Origin: Girardinichthys multiradiatus
Lineage: Eukaryota; Chordata; Actinopteri; Cyprinodontiformes; Goodeidae
Assembly: GCF_021462225.1 (NCBI RefSeq)
Contig: NC_061812.1
Span: 51,639,848-51,703,847 of the forward strand
Direction: 5' to 3'
Length of the DNA stretch: 64,000 bases
Positions 51,811 through 63,237 of this stretch are shown piece after piece (the stretch's first letter is position 1; every line of letters begins with the position of its first letter). Below the pieces are notes generated by a model. That model was not told where the DNA came from, searched no databases, and worked only from the letters and a program-made list of their open reading frames with translations. Made by a program: the position numbers and the translations under genes.

Positions 51811-53130
51811 TACAGGTCCTTCTCAAAATATTAGCATATTGTGATAAAGTTCATTATTTTCCATAATGTCATGATGAAAATTTAACATTCATATATTTTA
51901 GATTCATTGCACACTAACTGACATATTTCAGGTATTTTATTGTCTTAATACGGATGATTGTGGCATACAGCTCATGAAAACCCAAAATTCCTATCTCACA
52001 AAATTAGCATATCATTAAAAGGGTCTCTAAATGAGCTATGAACCTAATCATCTGAATCAACGAGTTAACTCTAAACACCTGCAAAAGATTCCTGAGGCCT
52101 TTAAAACTCCCAGCCTGGTTCATCACTCAAAACCCCAATCATGGGTAAGACTGCCGACCTGACTTTTGTCCAGAAGGCCACTATTGACACCCTCAAGCAA
52201 GAGGGTAAGACACAGAAAGAAATTTCTGAACGAATAGGCTGTTCCCAGAGTGCTGTATCAAGGCACCTCAGTGGGAAGTCTGTGGGAAGGAAAAAGTGTG
52301 GCAGAAAACGCTGCACAACGAGAAGAAGTGACCGGACCCTGAGGAAGATTGTGGAGAAGGGTCGATTTCAGACCTTGGGGGACCTGCGGCAGCAGTGGAC
52401 TAAGTCTGGAGTAGAAACATCCAGAGCCACCGTGCACAGGCGTGTGCAGGAAATGGGCTACAGGTGCCGCATTCCCCAGACCTGGGCTACAGAGAAGCAG
52501 CACTGGACTGTTGCTCAGTGGTCCAAAGTACTTTTTTTGGATGAAAGCAAATTCTGCATGTCATTCGGAAATCAAGGTGCCAGAGTCTGGAGGAAGACTG
52601 GGGAGAAGGAAATGCCAAAATGCCAGAAGTCCAGTGTCAATTACCCACAGTCAGTGATGGTCTGGGGTGCCGTGTCAGCTGCTGGTGTTGGTCCACTGTG
52701 TTTTATCAAGGGCAGGGTCAATGCAGCTAGCTATCAGGAGATTTTGGAGCACTTCATGCTTCCATCTGCTGAAAAGCTTTATGGAGATGAAGATTTCATT
52801 TTTCAGCACGACCTGGCACCTGCTCACAGTGCCAAAACCACAGGTAAATGGTTTACTGACCATGGTATCACTGTGCTCAATTGGCCTGCCAACTCTCCTG
52901 ACCTGAACCCCATAGAGAATCTGTGGGATATTGTGAAGAGAATGTTGAGAGACTCAAGACCCAACACTCTGGATGAGCTAAAGGCCGCTATCGAAGCATC
53001 CTGGGCCTCCATAAGACCTCAGCAGTGCCACAGGCTGATTGCCTCCATGCCACGCCGCATTGAAGCAGTCATTTCTGCAAAAGGATTCCCGACCAAGTAT
53101 TGAGTCCATAACTGTACATGATTATTTGAA
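51811..53130 (+). mobile_element. Tc1 transposon copy B, right end deleted
   Basis: The left terminal repeat (tacaggtccttctcaaaat) and the whole transposase frame are present, but homology ends just after the transposase stop near 53,126. About 200 bp, including the right terminal repeat, are missing and L1 sequence follows at once. Confidence 0.93.
52141..53103 (+). CDS. Tc1 transposase, copy B (open frame with a 14-residue deletion)
   Basis: This 320-codon frame is open from ATG to stop. It begins with the paired helix-turn-helix DNA-binding region (QKATIDTLKQEGKTQKEISE, SQSAVSRHLSGKSVGRKK) and carries all three catalytic residues (LFLDESKF, FQHDLAPAHS, NPIENLWD). Compared with copies A and C it lacks 14 residues after CRIPQ (the VKPLL…QKRL segment), a 42-bp in-frame deletion between the DNA-binding and catalytic regions. 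With the right terminal repeat gone the copy cannot move itself. Whether the shortened protein is active cannot be judged. Confidence 0.93.
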   Translation: MGKTADLTFVQKATIDTLKQEGKTQKEISERIGCSQSAVSRHLSGKSVGRKKCGRKRCTTRRSDRTLRKIVEKGRFQTLGDLRQQWTKSGVETSRATVHRRVQEMGYRCRIPQTWATEKQHWTVAQWSKVLFLDESKFCMSFGNQGARVWRKTGEKEMPKCQKSSVNYPQSVMVWGAVSAAGVGPLCFIKGRVNAASYQEILEHFMLPSAEKLYGDEDFIFQHDLAPAHSAKTTGKWFTDHGITVLNWPANSPDLNPIENLWDIVKRMLRDSRPNTLDELKAAIEASWASIRPQQCHRLIASMPRRIEAVISAKGFPTKY

Positions 53131-53996
53131 AGGCCCCGTGCATACGCACGCAATTTTTGCAAAGATCTAAAATGTTTGGGGGGATGTCTCTACCGAATTT
53201 TAGATGTTATTACTGGGCATCAAATATTAGACTTTTCAGGTATTGGCTTCAGTCAGATGCACCCTCTCTTCCGGCTTGGCTTGTTATGGAGGCCAACTCT
53301 GTGAAACCTGTCTCTTTAACAGCCCTATTACATTCACCACTACAATCCTCAACCAAACCATATACTTTTAATAAATTGGTCAAATCATCCCTTAAAATTT
53401 GGATTCAATTTAGACGGCATTTTGGATTACAGATGGTTTCTATTCATGCCACCATGGCAGCCAACCATGCCTTTCCGCCTTCTCTCACAGATAGTATATT
53501 TCTGTCATGGAGGAAATTAGGTATTTTGACTTTTCAAGATCTGTTTATTGACAATGTCTTTGCCTCCTTTCAACAAATTTCTGATAAGTTTAAGTTTCCC
53601 AGACATAAATTTTTTAGGTACTTGCAGGTGCGTAATTTTGTCCGTACAACATATTCAACCTTCCCCAATTCTCCCGGAGATTTACCTTTAGATGTGTTCT
53701 TGAAGCCGGTTTTAACTTTGAAGGGGGCTATTTCTTTTATTTATGATCAAATCACTTTACTCCGTCCACAGGCTTTAGACTCCATTAGGTCGCTTTGGGA
53801 GGAGGACCTAGGTCAGGCCATTTCAGAGGATCTTTGGACACAAATCTTAATATTAATTCACAAGTCATCTATTTGTGCAAGACATAGCTTAATTCAATGC
53901 AAACTTGTACATGCTATGCTAAAGCTTGTTTGGCCAAGTTTTATAATAATATTTTACCTGTCTGTGATAGGTGTCAGCATTTACCAGCAAATTTAA
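53131..53996 (+). pseudogene. L1-like ORF2, region after the RT
   Basis: The frame starts within the RNA-binding C-terminal part of ORF2: KMFGGMSLPNFRCYYWASNI, then WLVMEANSVKPVSLTALLHS and the following long domain of L1 proteins. The segment between the YVDD box and this point (RT thumb, several hundred bases) is missing. It passes by a frameshift near 53,900 to the next frame. Confidence 0.82.
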
Positions 53997-54634
53997 TACA
54001 CACAGTTTGGCTTTGCCCTCAGCTTTACAGTTATTGGACCAAGGTTTTTGACATCTTGTTGGATGTCTTTAACAGAAAAGTTGAGCCTAACCCCTTGACC
54101 GCTTTGTTTGGAGTTTCATCTTCGTGGCCTGTTTGGTCTTCTTTACAAAAGTCTTCATTAGCTTTTCTGACTTTTCTTGCAAGGAGGGTGATTGTGATGA
54201 GATGGAAATCCCCTCAACCTCCTTCATACATGCATTGGCTTCGAGATGTTCTATATTTTATAACGTTAGAAAAAATTCAGCATACTCTGAGAGGCTTCTC
54301 TGCTAAATTTTGGGAACTGTGGAACCCTTTGTTTAGAGTCCTTAGAGTCCTGATATACCAGACTAAAAAGACCTTGCACACACACTGCTGGTGGTTATTT
54401 TTGAGTCGACACTCATCAGTCAAGAATGACATGACTGTCGCCCTGGCACCTGTGTTTTTTGTTTTTAGTTTTTTTTCATTTATTTATTTATTTTATTTTA
54501 TGTCCTTTTTTTGGGGGGGTATTTCCTATATATTTTCTATATGTTTGCTAATTGTTATTGTAATTGGTACAACATTTACCGATTTAACTATTCTCCTGCT
54601 CTTATTTTGTACCTCACTGAAAAACAATAAATAA
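53897..54634 (+). pseudogene. L1-like ORF2, C-terminal Cys/His motif
   Basis: It reads CDRCQHLPANLIHTVWLCPQ, a C-X2-C-X7-H-X4-C motif typical of the L1 ORF2 C-terminus, followed by YSYWTKVFDIL and ITLEKIQHTLRGFSAKFWEL. The final 60 residues are T-rich 3' untranslated region read through. Confidence 0.83.
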
Positions 54635-54655
54635 AGTTGGAAAAAAAAAAAAAAG

Positions 54656-54916
54656 TCACTTTCACTTCACAATTATTTGCTACAATCTGTTGGTCTGTCA
54701 CATTAAATCCAATTAAAATCCAGTGTAGTTTAAGGTTGTAATGTGACAGTGGGAAAATGTTTAAGAGATATGATTTTTTATTTTTGGAAAAATGTTACAT
54801 AAGAGAGATTAAGGTGCTGTTATTTCAAGACTGCATAAATGATCATGGCCTATAAAAACCTGATGAATTATATTGAACTTTATTATCATTACTGGCACAG
54901 TTACATGTGAAAAAAG
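54656..54916. other. Spacer between L1-like LINE and Tc1 copy C
   Basis: AT-rich, with the (aat)-type flank cacagttacatgtg before the Tc1 end. No gene seen. Confidence 0.5.
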
Positions 54917-56530
54917 TACAGGTCCTTCTCAAAATATTAGCATATTGTGATAAAGTTCATTATTTTCCATAATATCATGATGAAAATTTAACATTCATAT
55001 ATTTTAGATTCATTGCACACTAACTGAAATATTTCAGGTCTTTTATTGTCTTAATACGGATGATTTTAGCATACAGCTCATGAAAACCCAAAATTCCTAT
55101 CTCACAAAATTAGCATATTTCATCCGACCAATAAAAGAAAAGCGTTTTTAATACAAAAAACGTCAACCTTCAAATAATCATGTACAGTTATGCACTCAAT
55201 ACTTGGTCGGGAATCCTTTTGCAGAAATGACTGCTTAAATGCGGCGTGGCATGGAGGCAATCAGCCTGTGGCACTGCTGAGGTCTTATGGAGGCCCAGGA
55301 TGCTTCGATAGCGGCCTTTAGCTCATCCAGAGTGTTGGGTCTTGAGTCTCTCAACGTTCTCTTCACAATATCCCACAGATTCTCTATGGGATTCAGGTCA
55401 GGAGAGTTGGCAGGCCAATTGAGCACAGTGATACCATGGTCAGTAAACCATTTACCAGTGGTTTTGGCACTGTGAGCAGGTGCCAGGTCGTGCTGAAAAA
55501 TGAAATCTTCATCTCCATAAAGATTTTCAGCAGATGGAAGCATGAAGTGCTCCAAAATCTCCTGATAGCTAGCTGCATTGACCCTGCCCTTGATAAAACA
55601 CAGTGGACCAACACCAGCAGCTGACACGGCAACCCAGACCATCACTGACTGTGGGTACTTGATACTGGACTTCTGGCATTTTGGCATTTCCTTCTCCCCA
55701 GTCTTCCTCCAGACTCTGGCACTTTGATTTCCGAATGACATGCAGAATTTGCTTTCATCCGAAAAAAGTACTTTGGACCACTGAGCAACAGTCCAGTGCT
55801 GCTTCTCTGTAGCCCAGGTCAGGCGCTTCTGCCGCTGTTTCTGGCTCAAAAGTGGCTTGACCTGGGGAATGCGGCACCTGCAGCCCATTTCCTGCACACG
55901 CCTGTGCACGGTGGCTCTGGATGTTTCTACTCCAGACTTAGTCCACTGCTGCCGCAGGTCCCCCAAGGTCTGAAATCGACCCTTCTCCACAATCTTCCTC
56001 AGGGTCCGGTCACTTCTTCTCGTTGTGCAGCGTTTTCTGCCACACTTTTTCCTTCCCACAGACTTCCCACTGAGGTGCCTTGATACAGCACTCTGGGAAC
56101 AGCCTATTCGTTCAGAAATGTCTTTCTGTGTCTTACCCTCTTGCTTGAGGGTGTCAATAGTGGCCTTCTGGACAGCAGTCAGGTCGGCAGTCTTACCCAT
56201 GATTGGGGTTTTGAGTGATGAACCAGGCTGGGAGTTTTAAAGGCCTCAGGAATCTTTTGCAGGTGTTTAGAGTTAACTCGTTGATTCAGATGATTAGGTT
56301 CATAGCTCGTTTAGAGACCCTTTTAATGATATGCTAATTTTGTGAGATAGGAATTTTGGGTTTTCATGAGCTGTATGCCACAATCATCCGTATTAAGACA
56401 ATAAAATACCTGAAATATGTCAGTTAGTGTGCAATGAATCTAAAATATATGAATGTTAAATTTTCATCATGACATTATGGAAAATAATGAACTTTATCAC
56501 AATATGCTAATATTTTGAGAAGGACCTGTA
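54917..56530 (-). mobile_element. Tc1 transposon copy C, 1,614 bp, both ends intact
   Basis: Terminal inverted repeats (tacaggtccttctcaaaat) and TA flanks are present at both ends. The length equals that of copy A. Confidence 0.96.
55235..56200 (-). pseudogene. Tc1 transposase, copy C (C-terminal nonsense)
   Basis: The 321-residue reading contains the helix-turn-helix pair, the DD34E catalytic triad (Asp148 in LFSDESKF, Asp238 in FQHDLAPAHS, Glu273 in NPIENLWD) and ends at a stop where copies A and B have Glu (GAA to TAA), removing the last 13 residues. It is the least damaged of the three copies: both ends, full triad, one C-terminal truncation. Val replaces Gly in the MVWG motif (MVWVAVSAAG), which may also impair it. 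Confidence 0.94.
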
Positions 56531-59045
56531 TTTTCCCTTAAAGATAACTTATTTTTATATTATATTATTTTTTTTAATTTTGAAGGTGTTTCTAGCCAGG
56601 AAGAAAAACAAAAACTCTATCAAGTATGGAATCTTAGGTTATTCCTTCTGGCTGCTTTTTAAAAAGTACCATCACTGCAGAGAATAGGACAGCCACTGCC
56701 AGTTTTAAAAGTCTTGGTATCATTTTCAGTACAGTTTTGACCCACATACTGAGAACACTCAGAAGTAAAAGTTTTACGGGTTTTATTGTCAGTAACGTAA
56801 TCAGGCACGAGGACTGGAAACACCAACTGTACGGGAAGGAAGAAGAATGGACTGGTGAACAAACGAATAATATGAAGCAACTGATTACTTAGATCTGAGA
56901 AATGGCTTACCAAATTGCTGTAGCTTGAACCACCAGGGGTAGAGCGGTTCAGAGTCTTAACTTGCGAAGAGAGATCGTTCAGTTGTCTTTTAGTTGTGGT
57001 CTTGGTGGCAACCAAATGGAGCTCAGGTGCCGATGCTTGTGATGGAGGATGGAACAGGGTACGCTTATGCCTCCCGCTTAAGTACTCCTCCAAGCAATCA
57101 GCAGATAGGAAACACCTGTCATCCAGCCCACCTGAGAACTCCAGCAACAACTGTGAAACACTTAATGGTTATGCAGACAAGTACAGCAAACACACACACC
57201 AGCACATACACCAACACACACAGACTCAGATTATGACACTTGGTATGTATCACGTAATGGAGTCAGATTAGAATATTTCTGCCGCTTTTTAGAAAAACGA
57301 AGACCTGTTATAATAATGCTTTTTTTTTGCTCTTTTATTGTCGCTGAGACATATCAGAGTCGTTACTGATAAGTACATCAGTTGCTCAGACTGATGTGGG
57401 TAGTAAATGTTTCCCTATTTCATTCAGCCATGTTTGCTTTGGCTGCTATGAATTGAGGAAATGCAACTGAGTTTAAGCATCTGTCACTCAATGAAGGATA
57501 AGTTAGTGCGAAGAGCAATAGACAGCAGCACCTTGCTACAGCAAAAAGGAGGAGAAAGAAATGTGTGCGAGGGTGATAGAGACAGACAGATGGTGTTGCT
57601 ACACAAGAGACTGCCCTAATGTAGTTGCGTTAGGCCCTTATCACCACTGGCAGCATTTTGGCACAATTGAAAGCGATATGGGAAATAGTAAACACAGTTA
57701 AACTCAGCAAGATTTATCAGGCGTTAACTACGACATTGACTTTGCTCTAGCAAAAGGGCCAAATTGTTTCCTTGCGATTTGATCTGTGCTTCTAATAGTA
57801 AATTAAAATGGATCCGACTGCAGAGCAATATTAAATGCAAAATATAAATTTTTTGGTAATAAGATGTGCCAAGTTCAGTAGATGGCAATGTTCATCAGTT
57901 CATCCGACAATAGTTGTGGGGTCGGGTGAACCTTCCTACAATTTTAGAGCAGAGTTTTAGGGAAAGCGGTTTCATTTACATTTTAGTTTAATTAAGATGT
58001 TTTTTTATTTGCACTAATGTAGATTCTCAGGACATGATATAATCCTATGGGCTTTAGGATTTAGTTTATCTAAAATAATTTTGTATACGTCATTGCAGGG
58101 TACTTAATATAGTTGACATTCCAATCAAAGCGATGAAACTAGATTCAATTAAAAGGCTATTCCAAACAATCAAATAAAATTGTAGCTCTTAAGCTACTGA
58201 ATGTAAGAACAACCTACTGTTAACTGAGGTTGTATTCCTATATAAAAGTTATTTCAAAGCAGTATAAGATCATAAAATAAAAATATAATTTATATGTGTT
58301 TCTATTTCCTTATGTTATTTAAGAGTTGATTTGTGCTAGTAATGAGTTGTCATGCTTTAGTTTACCTCTATTTGCCTGTACCTGTATTTGCTTCCAAAGT
58401 GTTAGACCACCTCCTGACAAATAAATGTTTGCCATTTTTAACATCCAAAAAACATATTGGATGGGTTATGAGGTTGCAGGTATGACCTGCAGAAGACCTT
58501 AGTTCCAGCTCTATTCGATCTACCAGGGAACTTTAATTTTCTAAGGATTGGAATGTTTTTCCTTGGCTCTCCTTTAATCTGCCCAACACCTGAAATAGTT
58601 TGGACTAGAGAATGAAAGTAAATACATGTGCTGACAAATGTTATACGGGATCCCAACACTATGCATTAAATGAAAAGACTTATTTATGTTTGGGAACTTA
58701 ACAATTTAGCCTACAGTTGTAGAACGTATACTTCTGCGAGGTAAACAGTTAAGGCAGTCATTATCAGGCAGTCATTAGGAAAAACCATTCTATCCATTCT
58801 ACTTTAAAGAACAACGATGAGGATCCCTCTAGCCCTCGAAATGATTTTCAAATGTTTTCCTTATGCTGAAGGGGTCTAAAGTCATCAATAGTAACAGCTG
58901 TTTTTCTATTCAGTGGCAATGCTTTTCCAATCGTAATAGAATATAGGTCTTATTGCCCCATGAACAAATGTTGACTAGCAGTGCATTTAGGAAAATCATC
59001 CTCTGAGTAGGTTATTACTGCTAATGCGATAATGCTCAGCTTATA
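56531..59045. other. AT-rich spacer, one unrecognised ORF
   Basis: A minus-strand frame of 163 codons (56,659-57,150) reads through several Cys residues but matches nothing that I know, and opposite frames are equally open near 57,000. A CA/AC-rich stretch lies near 57,185-57,225. Otherwise nothing is recognised. Confidence 0.45.
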
Positions 59046-59142
59046 TATACGCTCACTGACCAATTTATTAGGTACACCTTGCTAGTACTGGGTTGGACCC
59101 CCTTTTGCCTTCAGAACTGCCTTGATCCTTCATAGCATAGAT

Positions 59143-59397
59143 TCAACATGGATTGAGATCTGGTGACTGTGGATACCATTTGAGTACAGTGGACTCATTG
59201 TCATGTTCAAGAAACCAGTCTGAGATGATTCGGGCTTTATGACATGATGCATTATCCTGGTGGAAGTAACCATCAGAAGATGGATACACTGTGGTCATAA
59301 AGGGATGGACATGGTCAGCAACAATACTCAGGTAGGCTGTGGCATTGAGAGGTACTAAGGGGCCCAAATTGTGCCAAGAAAATATCCCCCACACCAT
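59143..59397 (-). pseudogene. Tc1-like transposase fragment, catalytic part
   Basis: It reads MVWGIFSWHNLGPLVPL, then GYFHQDNASCHKARI (second catalytic Asp) and WYPQSPDLNPC near the end of the frame. A stop follows just before the position of the catalytic Glu. Confidence 0.87.
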
Positions 59398-59768
59398 TAC
59401 ACCACCACCACCAGCCTAAACCATTGATACAAAGCAGGATGGATCCACAATTTCAAGTTGTTGATGCCAAATTCTGACCCTACCATCCGAATGTTGCAGC
59501 ACAAATCGAGACTAATCAGACCAAGCAACGTTTTTCCAATCTTCTGTTGTCCAATTTTGGTGAGCCTGTGCTAAATGTAGCCTCAGTATCCTGTTCTTAG
59601 CTGACCGGATTGGACCCGGTGTGGTCTTCTACTGCTGTAGCTCATCCGCCTCAAGGTTCGACGTGTTGTGCGTTCAGAGATTCTCTTCTGCATGCCTTGG
59701 TTGTAACGAGTGGTTATTTGAGTTACTGTTGCCTTTCTATCAGCTTGAACCTGTTTGGCCATTCTCCT

Positions 59769-59978
59769 CTAACCTCTGGCATCAACAAGGCATTTGTGCC
59801 CACAGAACCGCTGCTCACTGAATATTTTCTCTTTTTTGGACCATTCTCTGTAAACCCTAGAGATGGTAGTGTGTGAAAATCCCAATACATCCGCAGTTTC
59901 TGAAATACTCAGACCATCCCGTCTGGCACCAACAACCATTTCACGTTCAAAGTCACTTAAATCATCTTTCTTCCCCAT
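59769..59978 (-). pseudogene. Tc1-like transposase fragment, DNA-binding part
   Basis: The N-terminal region MGKKDDLSDFEREMVVGARR and SETADVLGFSHTTISRVYRE is a helix-turn-helix region of Tc1-like transposases. The middle of the gene (59,398-59,768) is out of frame. Confidence 0.87.
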
Positions 59979-60129
59979 TCTGATGCTCGGTTTGAACTGC
60001 AGCAGATCGTCTTGACCATGTCTACATGCCTAAATGCATTAAGATGCTGCCCTTTAATTAGCTGATTAGAAATTTGCGTTAACGAGCAGTTGGACATGTG
60101 TACCTAATAAAGTGGCCGGTGAGTGTAAT

Positions 60130-61500
60130 ATGTACATTTAAAAAAGATATTCTTTGTTATTGAGAGCAAAATGTACTGGAGTCAAATTCCTGGTTCGTCT
60201 CTCCAACTTTGCAATAACGCTGATTCTGATACTACTCACAGTTACAGTTATGATCTCAAGGAGCTAAATGCTGCACAGCACTAACATAGGCAGAAGGCAC
60301 AATGCTACTGCTATCAAAACAATGGCCAGGACATCATATCAACACACAATATATTAATGGCCAAAACAAAGTTTGCCGTCATTTTGGTGTTATTTCCAGC
60401 TTACTGCTTTGCTGCGCCTGTCGTTTCCATAGACAGAAGAAACTGACGCCTTAATCAGATGAAGTCTTTCAGCAAATCCTTCTTGATACTGGCGGTGGTA
60501 GATGAAGAACTTGTCCTTGAAATGCTTTGCACAGATGAAGAGGAATTTCTCCATTGATGTGTTAACATTTCCATGAAAAATAAAATTTAATCAGGCACTT
60601 CGAAGAGGTTCTGATGCTGGTATAATGAATTGTGTGGGTTAATAGCCCCAACAACCCAGCATACTTGAGCTTGAACTACAAAATAGCAGCGACAAATAAA
60701 AATAGCAGATTTGCGAAATTTCGTTACATGGAAGTCCATGACCTTGTTTAACTGTTCCGCAGCAAATTCTGTCATGTGACACTTCAAAAAACATAACAGA
60801 GAATATGGATAGCTGAACAGAAATATGACCCATACGGAAAATAAAGTAATCTGCGCGAAAATTTTACTTTTCTGCATTCGTACAGACAATGTGTACAAAA
60901 CAATATGTATTTAAGGGCAAGAAAGTGGATTGTGCATGATATGTCCCCTTTAAGGTGACCAAAGTTGTTGACAGTGAAAACAAGACAAAAAAATACATAA
61001 ACATTAGAATGATAGGAAGTGGCATTTTAAATCAGGAAGAAAAGCCTGTAACGACGCGGCTTTCCTCTCACTCATTCCCCCAGCTTCACAGTGCTTTAAA
61101 CAGTGAGTTCAATAGCGAAGAAAAATTTTGGGCTTTGTCTCGCCCATCGGACGCTCAGTGTCTCTGGGGGTCTATGGGGTAGTGGGCTGGCCTCGGCTGG
61201 CCCAGATGCTCAGCTTCTGCATGATGATTGGATGATCTGTCTGAGGCTGAATCCCTTTTTGATTGACAGCGAAATAAGCGAATCCGCGATCTTGAAATTG
61301 AGCTTCCCCTCCTTGAAAGACCAGCATCCGCCACTGCATATATAACAACAACGTTACCAAAAAGTACTTGACTCCCTAATGCCAGATGTATGTAGTGGCA
61401 ACTGCAGCTCAATATAGAACATCTGTGTATCTGTTAACACCTGAATCCAAACACCTATGGGTGTAAGTATGAGCGCGCTTGTATATACAAGGTTTCTCCA
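60130..61500. other. Spacer
   Basis: AT-rich to 61,030, then moderately GC-rich (61,030-61,340) with short frames on both strands. I recognise no gene here. Confidence 0.45.
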
Positions 61501-62000
61501 TAAAAATATGCAAAAGCGAGTGTGAGGAGGCACAAACCTGCCCCCCTGGACCTGAGACAGACACTGAGGAGATCTGAGCCACAGACATCCAAAGGCGCCC
61601 CAGAGCACAGGAACCCCGAGGAGAACCACCACCGGGATTACCGCAACGCCCCCAGAGAAGAGCAGAGGAGAGCCCCGGGGGACCACCCAGCAGCCACAGT
61701 GCAGAAGCCCCAAAGGAGCAACGAGCCCACAGGCCCCGCCGGCAGCCATTCACCCTGGAGCAGATCCAGCCATGGACCCAGTGACCCGAGACCCCAGGGC
61801 ACATGTGGCAGGGAGGAAATAGGCCCAACATTTGATGGCAGGCTCCAGGAGATGGAGCAGCCCAAGACCCAGCCTTACATAAAAACAGGTGCACAGAGTC
61901 ACATTCACACATTTCCACCCTCATGTGTACACATAAAGACACTCACATCCACACACCCAACGAAAAGACACACAACAATGGATGGTGTCCATCCATCCAT
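61501..62000 (+). repeat. GC-rich dispersed repeat, copy 3, with CATC microsatellite
   Basis: Same type as 17,690-18,240, for example accacccagcagccacagtg (61,682-61,701); the part with ccaccctcatgtgtacacat (61,915-61,934) is the reverse complement of the copy at 19,827. The edge holds (catc)n at 61,989-62,007. Confidence 0.7.
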
Positions 62001-63237
62001 CCATCTATCAACTGACAATTAGAAATGGTTTTTTTTTCTGTCATACTTTCAATTTGAATAGGTTTTATGGCTCCTTCTCTTGTGGTTGATTGTGTGAGGA
62101 GTGTTTTAAAATGTTCAGCGCACTGTTTCTGCAGCTGGTCTGAAACAGATCCTAGACAGAGGATAGAACACTCCAATATTGCAATGTTTTTTTTTTTTTT
62201 TTTTTTACAATGTTATTGAGATAATCAGACAAAAAAGTTATGGACTGAATAGATGGATTCCCAAGCAATGTTATCATAAACAAAAAAAAACAAAAATATG
62301 GAAACCAGAATAGTTTTTATTCAAATAGCTTGTCTGAAAGCTAGTGTGCTGGCCAGTACAAATAAACATAATAAATGTGGTGCTTACCTCAACATAACTG
62401 TAAGTCTCCTGAGGACAAAATAATTTATTTAACCAGTCCATTTCTGATCAAATTGTAGCTAAACTCAACCTCCAGGGCCATTGCTTCAGGCTTGAGTTCT
62501 CCTTTTGTTACTTAAATGAAATGAACCCTGAGAGTTTTTGGGCAGTAAAGTTTTTCTACCCTAATCGTCAGATAGATCACTTTTTTATGAATTTATAAAT
62601 GAATCATGTTGTTTAATCAAAATGGGTTATGGCCTGTTTTAATGGATCTGTTCAAATACTTGCCATGATGGTTATTTATTCCAAAAATGACCCATCCACA
62701 TCTGCATGAGCAGTCGAAACATTCTAACAACCCGAACTGGTTCTGTGACATCAGGTTGTACAATACATGTGGTTCATGAGGCCAACTCCTCTAAAAATCA
62801 CGTTTGCTTCCACCAGAGAAAAGAGATACTGTGTAGTGCTAATCTCCCTTAACTGCGGACTACATGATAACAGTCCGCTTTCCTTCCAATAAGTAAAACT
62901 GCAGATGAGTTAAAGGTTTTCTGCTTTTTATTGTTTGTCCAGTCATGTGGCCCAATGAAGATTTTCTAAGTAACAAAGCTTTGAATGGCTATAAACCCAT
63001 TACTCTAATCAGGTATTACTTACTCAATGAAAGGATTTTAAGGATGACGTTTTTTAATTAATATCTTAACATCTTAAGACATATTGAAAGATCCATAAGA
63101 TTATCCCTCTTTAAAATGAACATGATGATTCATGGACAAGTGATTCCCATGTCTTCTCCATGTGAGAATCCAGCATGGATTTCAGCTTAATATGAAAACA
63201 AATAAATGGATAAAGGTGATTTTTAAAGAGGACCAGG
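62001..63237. other. AT-rich spacer
   Basis: A T run of about 21 bases (62,187-62,208) is visible; no gene or known repeat was recognised. Confidence 0.5.

Larger units (their letters stand above)
47960..54655 (+). mobile_element. L1-like LINE, split by Tc1 copy B
   Basis: ORF1 with coiled coil and RNA-binding domain, ORF2 with endonuclease, RT and C-terminal Cys/His motif, and a 3' end aataaataaagttgg followed by about 14 A residues (54,641-54,654) give the standard L1 order. It is near full length but broken by stops, frameshifts, the Tc1 insertion and a deletion. The 5' end (about 47,960) is estimated. Confidence 0.85.
59046..60129 (-). mobile_element. Second Tc1-like family, decayed, about 1.08 kb
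   Basis: The ends (cgctcactgaccaatttatt / aataaagtggccggtgagtg) form inverted repeats containing ttattaggtacac, a terminal sequence common in fish Tc1-like elements. Two transposase fragments lie between them on the minus strand. Confidence 0.85.

Noticed and set aside
56659..57150. 163-codon minus-strand frame as a host exon
   Set aside because: No known motif, no splice-site evidence that I could support, and opposite frames are also open near 57,000.
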